Positions 53,784 to 63,052 are shown, counted from the stretch's first letter. The stretch is 64,000 nucleotides of DNA from an uncultured Campylobacter sp. (GCF_937959485.1 NZ_CALGPY010000007.1:62001-126000), one strand, 5' to 3'. Notes: generated by a model from the letters alone, not told the origin. Translations and numbers: made by a program.

Positions 53784-54185
53784 ATGAAATTTTTAAGGCA
53801 ATACAAAAACATTATCCTATTACCATTTTTGCTAATTATTTCATTTTTTGTTTTTCGTATGATTTATACGGAAATAATTAGCGAGTGCGCTCCAATGCGG
53901 CTTTTTTCAAAAAATTCTCTAAGTAATAGTGATTATGTTGAGTTAAAAGCAAAATGTATAAAAAAGGCTTTGGAAAATAACGATAATCACCTTATTATGC
54001 AGTATTTTAAAAGAGAAACGAGCGAGTGTCTTGAGATTATTGATGAACCGCCAAAAATCCCACATAATTTGATTAGGGTTAATAGCCTTGAAGAGTGGAA
54101 AAAATTAAGACTTACAGATACTGACAATATAATTTGCCCTATCGGTAATTCTAAAAAGAGCGATATTGGCAATGAAAGCAAATAA
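53784..54185 (+). CDS. membrane-anchored protein, possible immunity protein
   Basis: 133 residues from ATG 53784, preceded by CAAGGAAATAAA. One membrane helix near the N-terminus (NIILLPFLLIISFFVFRMIY) is followed by a Cys-containing soluble part (ECAPMRLFSKNSLSNSDYVE ... KAKCIKKALENNDNH ... ETSECLEIIDEPP). It sits where an immunity gene would follow the lost toxin module and is in frame with the cdiA remnant upstream. Membrane-bound immunity proteins are known for membrane-acting CDI toxins. Identity is inference; the family is not recognised. Confidence 0.5.
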   Translation: MKFLRQYKNIILLPFLLIISFFVFRMIYTEIISECAPMRLFSKNSLSNSDYVELKAKCIKKALENNDNHLIMQYFKRETSECLEIIDEPPKIPHNLIRVNSLEEWKKLRLTDTDNIICPIGNSKKSDIGNESK

Positions 54186-54375
54186 ATTTATAAATTATTC
54201 AAATTCGCGGAGCCCAAGGCTACTCATTAAGTAAAACATTAGCCATAATTTGAATTGTAAATTTTAAAATTTACTATCTTGCGCCGTGCGTTTTTTTGTG
54301 ACCGTATATCCGATAAATTTAGAAGAGCGCCGCAAAAGGTGCCGTCAAAAAAGCGAAATTTAACGCGAAATTTTA

Positions 54376-54381
54376 TATAAT
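54376..54381 (+). promoter_or_regulatory. -10 box of trpB
   Basis: TATAAT 26 bases upstream of the trpB ATG, with GAGGAGATAGG as ribosome-binding site. It shows that trpBA has its own promoter after separation from trpEGDF. Confidence 0.55.
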
Positions 54382-54407
54382 CTTGCGATTTAATGTGAGG
54401 AGATAGG

Positions 54408-55589
54408 ATGAATAAAAAGGCGTATTTCGGGAGTTTCGGCGGGCAGTTCGTGCCTGAGACGGCGATGTTTGCGCTCGAGGAGCTAGAGGATGCGTACAAC
54501 ACCATAGCGCAGACGAAGGAATTCAAAGATGAGCTGGGCTACTTGTTGCGCGAATATGCGGGGCGTCCGACGCCGCTATATCACGCCGTGCGCCTTAGCG
54601 AGCACTACGGGCATGAAATTTATCTAAAGCGCGAGGATCTTAATCATACGGGCGCTCATAAGATCAATAACGCCCTTGCGCAGGCGCTACTAGCTAAAAA
54701 GATGGGCAAAAAAAAGATCATCGCAGAAACCGGCGCTGGTCAGCACGGCGTGGCGACGGCGACGGCAGCGGCGCTATTTGGGCTTGAGTGCGACGTGTAT
54801 ATGGGCGAGACCGACGCCGCGCGCCAGCAGCTCAACGCCTTTAGGATGCAGCTTTTGGGTGCAAATTTAATCAAAATCGGCACCGGTTTAAAAACGCTCA
54901 AAGAGGCGACCACTGCGGCGATTCAGGCGTGGGTGAATGAGATCGAGAGCGTATTTTACGTCATCGGCTCGGCGGTCGGGCCGCATCCGTATCCTAAGAT
55001 GGTTAGGGATTTTCAAAGCGTTATCGGCGCCGAGACCAAATCGCAGCTCGCAAGCAAGGGGATCAAGGCTGATTACGTCCTAGCCTGCGTAGGAGGCGGA
55101 AGTAATGCGATAGGAATTTTTAGCGCGTTCGTGGATGATCCTAACGTGCAACTCATCGGCGTCGAGGCGGGCGGCTTGGGCGCACAAACCCCTTATCACG
55201 CAGCGACCATCACTAACGGGCGCGCGGGCATCATCCACGGCATGAAAACGATCGTACTGCAGGATAAATTCGGCATGATCGAGCCTGTTCACAGCATCTC
55301 GGCGGGGCTTGATTATCCTGGAGTGGGCCCGGAGCACGCGCATCTGCACGAGATAAGTCGCGCAAAATACGAAGCGGTAACCGACGATGAGTGCATCACG
55401 GCGCTTAAACTGCTCTGTAGGCTTGAGGGTATCATCCCCGCGATCGAAAGCGCGCATGCGTTAGCGTATTTAGAAAAGCTCTGTCCGCAGTTAAAAGACA
55501 GAAAAACGATCGTCGTAAACGTAAGCGGCAGGGGCGATAAGGATATGGATACCGTGATGAACTACAAAAAAGGAACGATTTATGGATAA
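54408..55589 (+). CDS. trpB: tryptophan synthase beta chain
   Basis: 393 residues, full length. The PLP lysine is in NHTGAHKINNALAQALL, the phosphate-binding GGGSNAIG lies near residue 228, and the beta-active glutamate is in AETGAGQHGVATA. It condenses indole with serine to make tryptophan. The trpA start overlaps its 3' end by 8 bp, so the pair is coupled. It is first in its transcript here, unlike Campylobacter species with a continuous trpEDFBA operon. Confidence 0.97.
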   Translation: MNKKAYFGSFGGQFVPETAMFALEELEDAYNTIAQTKEFKDELGYLLREYAGRPTPLYHAVRLSEHYGHEIYLKREDLNHTGAHKINNALAQALLAKKMGKKKIIAETGAGQHGVATATAAALFGLECDVYMGETDAARQQLNAFRMQLLGANLIKIGTGLKTLKEATTAAIQAWVNEIESVFYVIGSAVGPHPYPKMVRDFQSVIGAETKSQLASKGIKADYVLACVGGGSNAIGIFSAFVDDPNVQLIGVEAGGLGAQTPYHAATITNGRAGIIHGMKTIVLQDKFGMIEPVHSISAGLDYPGVGPEHAHLHEISRAKYEAVTDDECITALKLLCRLEGIIPAIESAHALAYLEKLCPQLKDRKTIVVNVSGRGDKDMDTVMNYKKGTIYG

Positions 55590-56328
55590 GATCAAAGCGG
55601 CCTTTGCCGGCAAAAAGGCGAACATCGGCTATATCGTGGCTGGCTATCCGAGCCCCGCGCACACGAAGGAGTTTTTGTCAAATTTAGATGAAAGCGCGAT
55701 CGATCTGCTTGAGATTGGCATCCCGTATTCCGATCCACTCGCGGACGGTCCGGAAATTTTTAAAGCGAGCTTTTCCGCGGCGCAAAACGGCGTAAACGCG
55801 GAGAAGGTATTTGAAATTTTAAAAGGGGTGCAAACGCATAAGCCGCTCGTGTTTTTGGTCTATTACAACGTGATCTTTGCCTACGGCGCGCGCGAGTTTG
55901 TAGTGCAGGCGGCGCGCTACGGCATCAGCGGACTAATAATCCCCGATCTGCCGTATGAGGAAAATGAGGAAATTTTTGCGCTTTGCGAGGAGCTTGGTAT
56001 CGCGCTCATCCCGCTTATCAGCGTTACGAGCGAGCACCGCGCCGCGCGAGTTTTGAGCCGCGCGCGAGGCTTCATCTACGGCGTGGGCGCTATCGGCGTG
56101 ACCGGAAGCAAGCAAACTCCGATCTCGCGCCTAAAAAATATGGTCACAGATCTTAAAAAAATGAGCGATCTGCCCGTGGCGATCGGCTTTGGCATTCGCA
56201 ACTCTAGCGACGTTCGCGCCACGAAAGAATACGCAGACGGCGCTATCATCGGCACTGCGATCGTAAATTTATGCGCGAACTACGGCGGGCGCGAGCTGCA
56301 AAATAAGATCGCCGAACTTTTTAATTAA
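55582..56328 (+). CDS. trpA: tryptophan synthase alpha chain
   Basis: 248 residues. The catalytic glutamate lies in LLEIGIPYSDPLADGP and the catalytic aspartate in GLIIPDLPYEENEE; the phosphate loop is GFGIRNSSDV. It cleaves indole-glycerol phosphate and passes indole to TrpB through the complex tunnel. It overlaps trpB by 8 bp, with AAAGGAACGATTT before the ATG. Slightly shorter than typical (about 265 residues) but all motifs are present. Confidence 0.96.
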   Translation: MDKIKAAFAGKKANIGYIVAGYPSPAHTKEFLSNLDESAIDLLEIGIPYSDPLADGPEIFKASFSAAQNGVNAEKVFEILKGVQTHKPLVFLVYYNVIFAYGAREFVVQAARYGISGLIIPDLPYEENEEIFALCEELGIALIPLISVTSEHRAARVLSRARGFIYGVGAIGVTGSKQTPISRLKNMVTDLKKMSDLPVAIGFGIRNSSDVRATKEYADGAIIGTAIVNLCANYGGRELQNKIAELFN

Positions 56329-56338
56329 CGGAATAAGC

Positions 56339-57481
56339 ATGAAAAAGATATTTTTGATTTTAATCGCAAATTTTTGCCTCGGCGCCAATCTGATGCAATA
56401 CGATCTTTTCAACCACGACGACAGCGTCGACATCGCCTTGGCATTTGACTCCGCATACAAGCCCGATATTGTGCGCCGCGTCGATGGGCAGTCGATGAGT
56501 CTTATTTTAAAGGGGCTCGGCGGCGATGAGAAATTTAACGAGATGCGCACCAATCAAAAGGTCTTAAAAAGCTTTACGATTGCGCCCAAAGGCAAGGATA
56601 TCGAGATCAACTTCCCCACAGGAGCCGATCTATCGGTCGATGCTCTTACTCAAGACGGCAATTTAAAGCTCATTTTACGCGTAAAAAACCCTGCTTTCGA
56701 TCAGAGTAAGATGAGCGTCAAAAGTGAGGCGAATGAGACGGCACAAAGCGGTAGCAGCGGAGTTCCCGTGATGCCGATAATCGTAGCGTTACTGCTTGCG
56801 GCTGCGGCTTTCGTCGGTGTGCGAAAATTTTTATCACACAAGCCGCAAAAAAGTATCGACGAGACATGGCGGGTTTTTGAAGACGACGCTAGCATGGATA
56901 GCGCTGACGTGGACGAAGCGGGCATAGATGAAATTTTAAACGACTCATCTTTTAAAAATCAGAGCGGATCAAAGAACCCAAATTATTCTGACGCACAAGA
57001 GTTTGCTAAGAAAGATGAAGCCTCTGCTTTAAATTTAAAAAATTCTAACGACTCAAAAAACGTAGATAGCACAGATTTTTTAAGAGGCGAGAACGTGAGC
57101 GAAGAGAGCATGCGCGATAAATTTTACGATGAGATTGTGCGTGCCGAGCGTTCGGAAGCTATGGGGGCGGACGAAAACTATGAGAGCGCCGAGAATATAA
57201 GAGCAGCGGATAAAATTTCGCCGCTTAAAGTAGGCCCTGTCGAGAGCGGCACGATGGAATTTTGCGAGGGAGCAAAAGAAAGATCGGATACAAAAGAGCC
57301 CAAGGTTTCGGCATTTAGAAGCATTTTAGAAAATGAGCTGCTTGGCTCGGATACCGCAAGACCTAGCGACGTGCGAGTAGAGCTGGTGCGCGAGATCGAT
57401 GAAAATAATGTTGCCGTAGTGCTAAGCTTCGCGGGCAAAAAACATCTAGTGGTGTTAAAAAGCTCCAACGCTATCGATTGA
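56339..57481 (+). CDS. exported/membrane protein resembling a FliO-type protein
   Basis: 380 residues. Signal peptide MKKIFLILIANFCLGA; an N-terminal beta-rich periplasmic domain (about 20-120, DSVDIALAFDSAYKPDIVRR ... LSVDALTQDGNLKLILRVK) similar in style to AMIN-like domains; one membrane helix at about residues 143-162 (VPVMPIIVALLLAAAAFVGV); a long acidic cytosolic linker; and a small terminal beta domain (VRVELVREIDENNVAVVLSF then AGKKHLVVL) like the FliO tail. It follows trpA by 10 bp. In C. jejuni flagellar genes lie just after trpA, which supports a FliO origin. No other flagellar gene is in the window. Confidence 0.55.
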   Translation: MKKIFLILIANFCLGANLMQYDLFNHDDSVDIALAFDSAYKPDIVRRVDGQSMSLILKGLGGDEKFNEMRTNQKVLKSFTIAPKGKDIEINFPTGADLSVDALTQDGNLKLILRVKNPAFDQSKMSVKSEANETAQSGSSGVPVMPIIVALLLAAAAFVGVRKFLSHKPQKSIDETWRVFEDDASMDSADVDEAGIDEILNDSSFKNQSGSKNPNYSDAQEFAKKDEASALNLKNSNDSKNVDSTDFLRGENVSEESMRDKFYDEIVRAERSEAMGADENYESAENIRAADKISPLKVGPVESGTMEFCEGAKERSDTKEPKVSAFRSILENELLGSDTARPSDVRVELVREIDENNVAVVLSFAGKKHLVVLKSSNAID

Positions 57482-57587
57482 TGAGGCATAGAATTTCGCA
57501 ACTTGCGGGCTTTGCGACCCATAAAATTTTGCAATTTGTTAAATTTTAAAAATTTTGGAATTTTATAGCGCTAGAAATTTATGCCAC

Positions 57588-57628
57588 ATTTAAGCCTCAT
57601 CGCCAAAAGATCGCGATGGGGCTTAAAT
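57588..57628. terminator. strong hairpin between convergent genes
   Basis: A 16-bp stem with one G-T pair (ATTTAAGCCTCATCGC / GCGATGGGGCTTAAAT) and a 9-nt loop. It lies between the ends of the FliO-like gene (+) and the TonB receptor gene (-), where a bidirectional terminator is expected. T-runs are short. Confidence 0.6.
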
Positions 57629-57698
57629 TTAAAAAGAAAGAGGACACAAGCTCGGGTAAGTTTTAAAATTTAACCCGCGCCTCGCCGCAAAAATTAAT

Positions 57699-59795
57699 CT
57701 AAAATCTTACTTCCAAATCGACGTAGAAATTTCGTCCAGCACCCACCGCCACAGTCTCGCGCGTGCGGTTTGCGTTGATATAATGCTTATCGAAAATATT
57801 ATTTACGCCAAAGCTTACATCCGCGCCGTCAAGGGCCGGGATAATGCCGTTTTTGATCTTGTAGCTTCCTCTGAAATTTGCGATCGTGAAAGCTTTATCG
57901 ACGTAAAAATATTCCGTTCTGCGAGCGAAATAGGAAGCAGGTTTGGAATGAGGCTTAAAATAGTGGCTTACCTCAAAACCTAAATTTAGATCGTGCAGAG
58001 GCGAGTAGAAGGCGTGTGCGCTTAGCTTTTTGGCGTGATTGTTTATGTTTTCGTGCGTCTTTTTATTGTAAATTCTAAGTCGCTCGAAGCTCGCGCCAAA
58101 ATCAAAGTCCTGCGTTTGGTAGTTTGAGCTTAGCTCAAAACCATGCCTTTTGGCTTGATCGATATTTTGATACTGCCCGTATTGTTGCGAAAAGCCGCCC
58201 GGCGGCACGCCAAGATGTGGTAGCGGCTTAATGTCAATCATATCTTTGATATTGCCGTTAAAGTAGATAAATTTCATATTGAAGTGATCGTCGGTAAAAA
58301 TTTGCTCTTTTTTAAAGCTAAATCCAAGCTCGTATTCCTTGACGGTTTCGGGCTTTAGATCGGGATTTGGGATGTAATAAAACCTTCGGTTGATCGGTCC
58401 TGCTTGCGACGTCTCATGCGGCGTAGGCGCGCGGAAGCTCTCGCTGTATCCCGCTAGAAGCGTGAAGCCCTCAATAGGCGCATAAGCGATCGCCGCTCGC
58501 GGAGAAAATCTCGAATCTTTAAATTTAGTCGATTTTGCCTTGATATTGCGATTAAATCGATCATACCTACCGCCTAGCGTAAGCTGCACATCGTCGCCAA
58601 AGCCGATGATATCTTGCGCGAAAAGGCCGTAGCTGTCGTATCTATTCGGAAAGGAGCCGAAGTTGGAGAGGTTGCGAACGCCGTTTTGGATAAAGATCGC
58701 ATCCTCCTGGCGCCTTTCATAGTCACCGCCGTAGGCTAAGCTGTGATGCAAAAACGCCGTGTCGAATTCCGAAATGTTTTTGATTTCTAGACCCTTGCGA
58801 TCATCCTTGTTTGCGTAGTTGCCGGTATCCGCGCCGTCAATATAGCCGCGTTTATACTCGGCTTTGCTTTCGTAGGCTTTGAAAGACATATCCACTAGCG
58901 GGTTTTGCGGCGTGAAATTCCAGTCAAAAACATAATCCCTTTGGCTTAAATTTCCATGTACGAAGAGATCTTCGTCGTTTTTCCATAGCGTCTGCCATAA
59001 GGTGTGTAATTTTTCGTCGTAATCAAAGGCGCTGAAGCTGATGCGATGATCGTCCAAATTTGCGCCGATTTTGAAAAACGCCGTATCGATATGCTCGTTA
59101 TTGAAGGTCTTGTCGTAGCCCGGGGCGTAGTGCGTGCCGCCATCTGCAAGCTTGACGTTGCCGTAGCTCGCGCGCTTGCCGTAGAGCAAAACGTCGATCG
59201 GAATTTCTTCGCCCTTGCCGTAAATCGCGCCGCGCGTGCTATGCATATTGTTTGATTCAAGCCTCTGTCCTAGCATCAAGCCTACGTTTTTGCCGTCGTG
59301 TAGATAATCGCTCGCACTTTTTGTCTGCATATTTACGATACCGCCGATCGCACCCGAGCCGTGCAGCACCGATGAGGCGCCCTTTACGACCTCGACGCGC
59401 TTTAAGATGTCGCTATCGGTACGAAAAGATGAGATCATATTGGAGTAAATCCCTACGCTCCTGCGCACGCCGTCTTGCTTGATGATGACGCGCTCGTCAC
59501 TTTGATATCCAAATCCGCGGATCTGAAACTGCCTGCCGATATGGCGCCCCATATCCATGCCGCCGTCGACGCCCGGGATCCGCATGATCGAATCGATCAC
59601 GTTGGTTTTGGCTTTCAAATCATTTTCGGTTAAAATTCCGACCGAGCCCGCGTATTTGAGATTATCGACCGCGCTCACCGTCGCTTGCACGACGATTTGA
59701 CCCAGATCTTGCGACTTCGTGGCGTTGTTTTCGGCCGCATTTGCTCCGCCTATCGCGCCTATCGCAAGCGGCACCAATAAAATTTGCTTTTTCAT
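57699..59795 (-). CDS. TonB-dependent outer-membrane receptor, probable heme/hemoprotein receptor
   Basis: 698 residues. Signal peptide MKKQILLVPLAIGAIGGANA; a TonB-box-like DLGQIVVQATV; plug domain (about 50-170) with VEVVKGASSVLHGSGAIGG; a 22-strand barrel ending in VDLEVRF. Heme-receptor landmarks are present: a FRAP box (SESFRAPTPHET) and an NPDL box (PNPDLKPET) with an intervening region, as in HemR/HmuR/ChuA-type receptors. It should pass heme to the periplasmic protein of the 4.5-8.7 kb operon, energised by TonB/ExbBD (not in the window). It lies alone on the minus strand beneath a Fur-like palindrome. Confidence 0.8.
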   Translation of the reverse strand: MKKQILLVPLAIGAIGGANAAENNATKSQDLGQIVVQATVSAVDNLKYAGSVGILTENDLKAKTNVIDSIMRIPGVDGGMDMGRHIGRQFQIRGFGYQSDERVIIKQDGVRRSVGIYSNMISSFRTDSDILKRVEVVKGASSVLHGSGAIGGIVNMQTKSASDYLHDGKNVGLMLGQRLESNNMHSTRGAIYGKGEEIPIDVLLYGKRASYGNVKLADGGTHYAPGYDKTFNNEHIDTAFFKIGANLDDHRISFSAFDYDEKLHTLWQTLWKNDEDLFVHGNLSQRDYVFDWNFTPQNPLVDMSFKAYESKAEYKRGYIDGADTGNYANKDDRKGLEIKNISEFDTAFLHHSLAYGGDYERRQEDAIFIQNGVRNLSNFGSFPNRYDSYGLFAQDIIGFGDDVQLTLGGRYDRFNRNIKAKSTKFKDSRFSPRAAIAYAPIEGFTLLAGYSESFRAPTPHETSQAGPINRRFYYIPNPDLKPETVKEYELGFSFKKEQIFTDDHFNMKFIYFNGNIKDMIDIKPLPHLGVPPGGFSQQYGQYQNIDQAKRHGFELSSNYQTQDFDFGASFERLRIYNKKTHENINNHAKKLSAHAFYSPLHDLNLGFEVSHYFKPHSKPASYFARRTEYFYVDKAFTIANFRGSYKIKNGIIPALDGADVSFGVNNIFDKHYINANRTRETVAVGAGRNFYVDLEVRF

Positions 59796-59856
59796 GCCTC
59801 GACCTTTGAAATAAAATTGAAATACATTATTATATATCTACACACTTAAATAAGGT

Positions 59857-59871
59857 TGAAATTTAATTTCA
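59857..59871. promoter_or_regulatory. candidate Fur box upstream of the TonB receptor
   Basis: TGAAATTTAATTTCA, almost a perfect inverted repeat (extended: TTGAAATTTAATTTCAA at 59856-59872), lies 62 bp before the receptor start. It matches 10 of 14 specified positions of TGATAATnATTATCA. Further AT-rich, partly palindromic TTGAAAT words flank it on both sides. Confidence 0.5.
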
Positions 59872-59872
59872 A

Positions 59873-60274
59873 AAACATTTGAAATTCGTTATTATTGGCG
59901 GTAAGTATGCGCCCCGTCTGAGCCGCTTGCGCGCTTTGACTGCGTATTGCTTGTACTTTATCGCGCCGCTTCTGCGCCTGGACTCCGCTTACGTCAGTTT
60001 GTATCGTGTTTCGTCTGACCGTCTCTGCGCCATGGCTTCTCGTTGCGATCCGTCTGCGCCGAAATCGAGCGGCTAAATTCGACACTTCTATCGCAGCAAA
60101 GAGTCTAAATTTAAACGCCCGCGATTTGCTTGCGTTTAAATTTAGCGGCCGCCCGCGCGATTTTAAAATTTAGCTTTTCGCAAATTCAGATCGGAATTTA
60201 TTTACTTTTTATTTTACAAAGGATAAAATCGCGCCTAAGAGATCGGTCGATCTAAATTATTTCAGGACTTTTTC
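59873..60274. other. divergent spacer between receptor and yedE genes
   Basis: About 400 bp. Chance frames occur on both strands around 59846-60085 without ribosome-binding sites. AGGACTTTTTC precedes the yedE ATG. No RNA gene seen. Confidence 0.45.
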
Positions 60275-61336
60275 ATGAATAACGTTAAATGGTACATCAT
60301 CGCAGGCGCCGTGTTAGGCGTGCTAGGTGCGACGCTAGTGCATTTCGGAAACCCGGGCAATATGGGCGTTTGCGTCGCTTGCTTTTTGCGCGACACCACC
60401 GGCGCGCTGGGCTTTCACCGAGCTGCCGCAGTACAATACATCCGCCCGGAGATCATAGGGCTCGTGTTCGGCGGCTTTTTAGCAAGCGTGCTTTGGACGC
60501 GCGAGTTTGCACCGGTTACCGGCAGCTCGCCGTTTGCGAAATTTTTCCTAGGGATTTTCGCGATGATCGGCTGCCTTGTATTTTTGGGATGTCCGTGGCG
60601 CGCGTTTTTGCGCCTAGGCGGCGGCGATTTGACCGCGCTAGCCGGGTTAGCGGGTCTGATCTGCGGCGTACTCATTGGGTTTTTGCTTAAAAAGCGCGGC
60701 TATGAGGCGAGCAAAGAGGCAAGACTTAGCGGCGCGATCGGAATTCTGCCCGTGTTACTGGGCGCTGCGCTGCTTGCGGCCTTGGTTTTCGGACTCAAAA
60801 CGGGCGAGGGCGGCGCGCTTTTTATCTCCGCCAAAGGCCCCGGCGCGCAACACGCTGCGGTAGGCATCTCGCTGGCTGCGGGCATTATCGTGGGCGCGGT
60901 GATGCATAGAAGCAAATTTTGCAGCGTCGGCGCGTTCGGTAGAATTTTTCGCGGTGATTTCTCGATGTTTTGGGGCGTACTAAGCGTTATCGCGTTTGCA
61001 AGCATCGCAAATATCGCGTTTGGGCAATACAAACTCGGCTTTGAAGGCCAGCCTATCGCACATAACGACTTCGTTTGGAATTTCTTAGGCATGGTGCTCG
61101 CAGGACTTTGCTTCAGCCTCAGCGAGGGCTGCCCGGGCAAGCATCTAGTGCAGGCCGGCACGGGAAATTTAAGCTCGGGCATATTCGTCATCGGCATGGC
61201 GGCGGGCGCTGCGGTCGCGCACAATTTCTTGCTCGCAAGCTCGGCTAAAGGCATCACAGAGTTCGCTCCTTACGCGGTCGCGATCGGTTTTGTTTTTGCG
61301 CTTTACGTGGGGATTTTTCAAAGGCGCGTCGGCTAA
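60275..61336 (+). CDS. yedE: YedE-family thiosulfate/selenium-related membrane transporter
   Basis: 353 residues, about nine or ten membrane helices in two YeeE/YedE repeats. Conserved cysteine segments are VFLGCPWRAFLRLGGGD in the first half and HRSKFCSVGAFG plus EGCPGKHLVQAGTGN in the second. YeeE/YedE proteins transport thiosulfate or are linked to selenium metabolism; in many epsilonproteobacteria YedE is associated with YedF/SelD. No yedF is adjacent, but a broken DsrE-type sulfur-relay gene lies about 2 kb downstream. Function is assigned by family only. Confidence 0.8.
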   Translation: MNNVKWYIIAGAVLGVLGATLVHFGNPGNMGVCVACFLRDTTGALGFHRAAAVQYIRPEIIGLVFGGFLASVLWTREFAPVTGSSPFAKFFLGIFAMIGCLVFLGCPWRAFLRLGGGDLTALAGLAGLICGVLIGFLLKKRGYEASKEARLSGAIGILPVLLGAALLAALVFGLKTGEGGALFISAKGPGAQHAAVGISLAAGIIVGAVMHRSKFCSVGAFGRIFRGDFSMFWGVLSVIAFASIANIAFGQYKLGFEGQPIAHNDFVWNFLGMVLAGLCFSLSEGCPGKHLVQAGTGNLSSGIFVIGMAAGAAVAHNFLLASSAKGITEFAPYAVAIGFVFALYVGIFQRRVG

Positions 61337-61562
61337 CGCAGACGTTAGCAGAACTTGGCTCGGTTCGCTGTCATATCGCTCTCGGTGTAACGGCAAACAC
61401 ATGCTTTAATTGCAAAATTATATACGGTGAAATTTAAAATCGCCGTATAAAATTTTGTGCCGCTATAACTTTAAAAAGTAATTTTTGTGCCTGCGTTAGT
61501 AAATTTTAAAGTCATTCTTGCTAGACTATGCATTAAATTTTGCTAAATTTAAGGTTGTTTTT

Positions 61563-63052
61563 TTGGAATTTACTACAATTTTTTCGGTTTTGTTTTTTGC
61601 TATTTCGCTGATTTTTGCAGCATTTTTGTCGAATAGAACTTTTAAAATTGCTGTGGGCATAATTGCACTAATTTATATTTTTGCACTTTGCTTCGATTTG
61701 TTGCTATTTTTCGTTTTTGGAAAGCATTTCGGACTATTTGTGATAACATTTTTTCGTACCTCTATAGAAGGCGCTCCGATTGTAAGTTTTGCGCGTGAAA
61801 TTGCGATTTTGGTGATGATTTGCGTAGCGATCATATTACTTAGTATAATTATTACCGTACGCATTTTGCATTTTCGTCATAGCTCAAAGCTTGGTATTTT
61901 ATTTATGCCATGTATTTTAACAGCCTTTTTTTAAATCCTTTTTACGATGCAGCTAGAGAATATTATCTACAACTGAATCCGCCCGTAGAAGCGATTAAGA
62001 AGCAGGTTTATCCGTATCTAGCCATTCCACATCCCAAGGCTCCGATAAAGCGTAAAAATATTGTCTATATTTTTTTAGAGAGTTTTGATCGCGCCTATAC
62101 TGACGAAAGAAATTTTGCCAAACTTACACCACATCTAAATGCACTCAAAAATCGTATAGATTTTTCTGAAATACACCAAGTAGTAGATACTGGTTTTACT
62201 ATTAAAGGGCTGTTTGGTTCACACTGCGCTGCAAATTATACGTTTGCATCTGCCAAAGATATGGCTTCTGAAAATTTTACTAAAAATATTGTCTGCGCTA
62301 GCGAAATTTTACACTCTTTGGGATACCATACCTATTTTATAAAGGGCGCTGACTTAAATTTTCAGGGTACTAGAGGCTTTTTGCGTCAAAGAGATTATGA
62401 CGAAATTAAGGGGAGAGACGAAATTTTAGCCGTGGATCCATCGGTTCATACTAACGAATGGGGTGTGGATGACGATGATATGCTTCGTGTGGCATGGAAT
62501 GATTTTGAGCGTCTAAACAAAGTAGGTAGGCCGTTTTTGTTCTCACTTCTCACGATTGGTACGCACACTCCAAGTGGATTTATCCCGCGCTCATGTGAAG
62601 GGCTGGAATATAATGAAAATGCCGTGCCAATGCTACGCGCGGTGCATTGCAGTAACCTATTAGTGAGTAAATTTATTGAGCAAATCCGCTCAAGTCCATA
62701 TGCAGCGAACACAATCATTGTACTGCAAAATGATCATCCGCTATTTTATAAAAATGCTATAGATGGTGGCTTTGGCGATGGACTTAAAGACGAGCGGGAC
62801 TTATTTGTGATACTGGATGATGATTTGGATGGAGAGTTCGAGATCAAAAAGCGTGGTACCTCGTTCGATACTTTTACAACTGTGCTTGGGTATTTAGGAA
62901 TCTTGGATGAGATGAATTTCGGCAGAAACCTGCTCTCGCGCGAGAGCTTACCATTTGATGCCGATGATGAATTCTTTGTAAACGCAAGTAGAATTTTACC
63001 CAAGCTTTCTTATGACAAAGCGGTACGAGCACAGCAAGAGTCTAGCAAATAG
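61563..63052 (+). pseudogene. LtaS/MdoB-like phosphoglycerol transferase (sulfatase fold), frameshifted
   Basis: The N-terminal frame (from TTG 61563, AAGG eight bases upstream, to 61934) holds three or four membrane helices. The C-terminal frame (61910-63052) holds an alkaline-phosphatase-type sulfatase domain: NIVYIFLESFDRAYTDE, the nucleophile-type Thr in DTGFTIKGLFGSHC, FLFSLLTIGTHTPSG and VLQNDHPLF. The frames overlap at a T7 run (61926-61932); adding one T makes AFFLNPFYDAAREYY and joins them into one ~496-residue protein. Such enzymes move phosphoglycerol or similar groups onto glycans at the periplasmic face. Phase variation, decay or a sequence error would all fit. Confidence 0.7.

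Noticed and set aside
37602..54240. Integrase or duplicated tRNA 3' end bounding the CDI island
   Set aside because: No integrase-like ORF and no second copy of the tRNA-Arg 3' end was found by reading both flanks.
54239..54526. Minus-strand frame across the trpB start
   Set aside because: Shadow of trpB and its promoter region; no ribosome-binding site.
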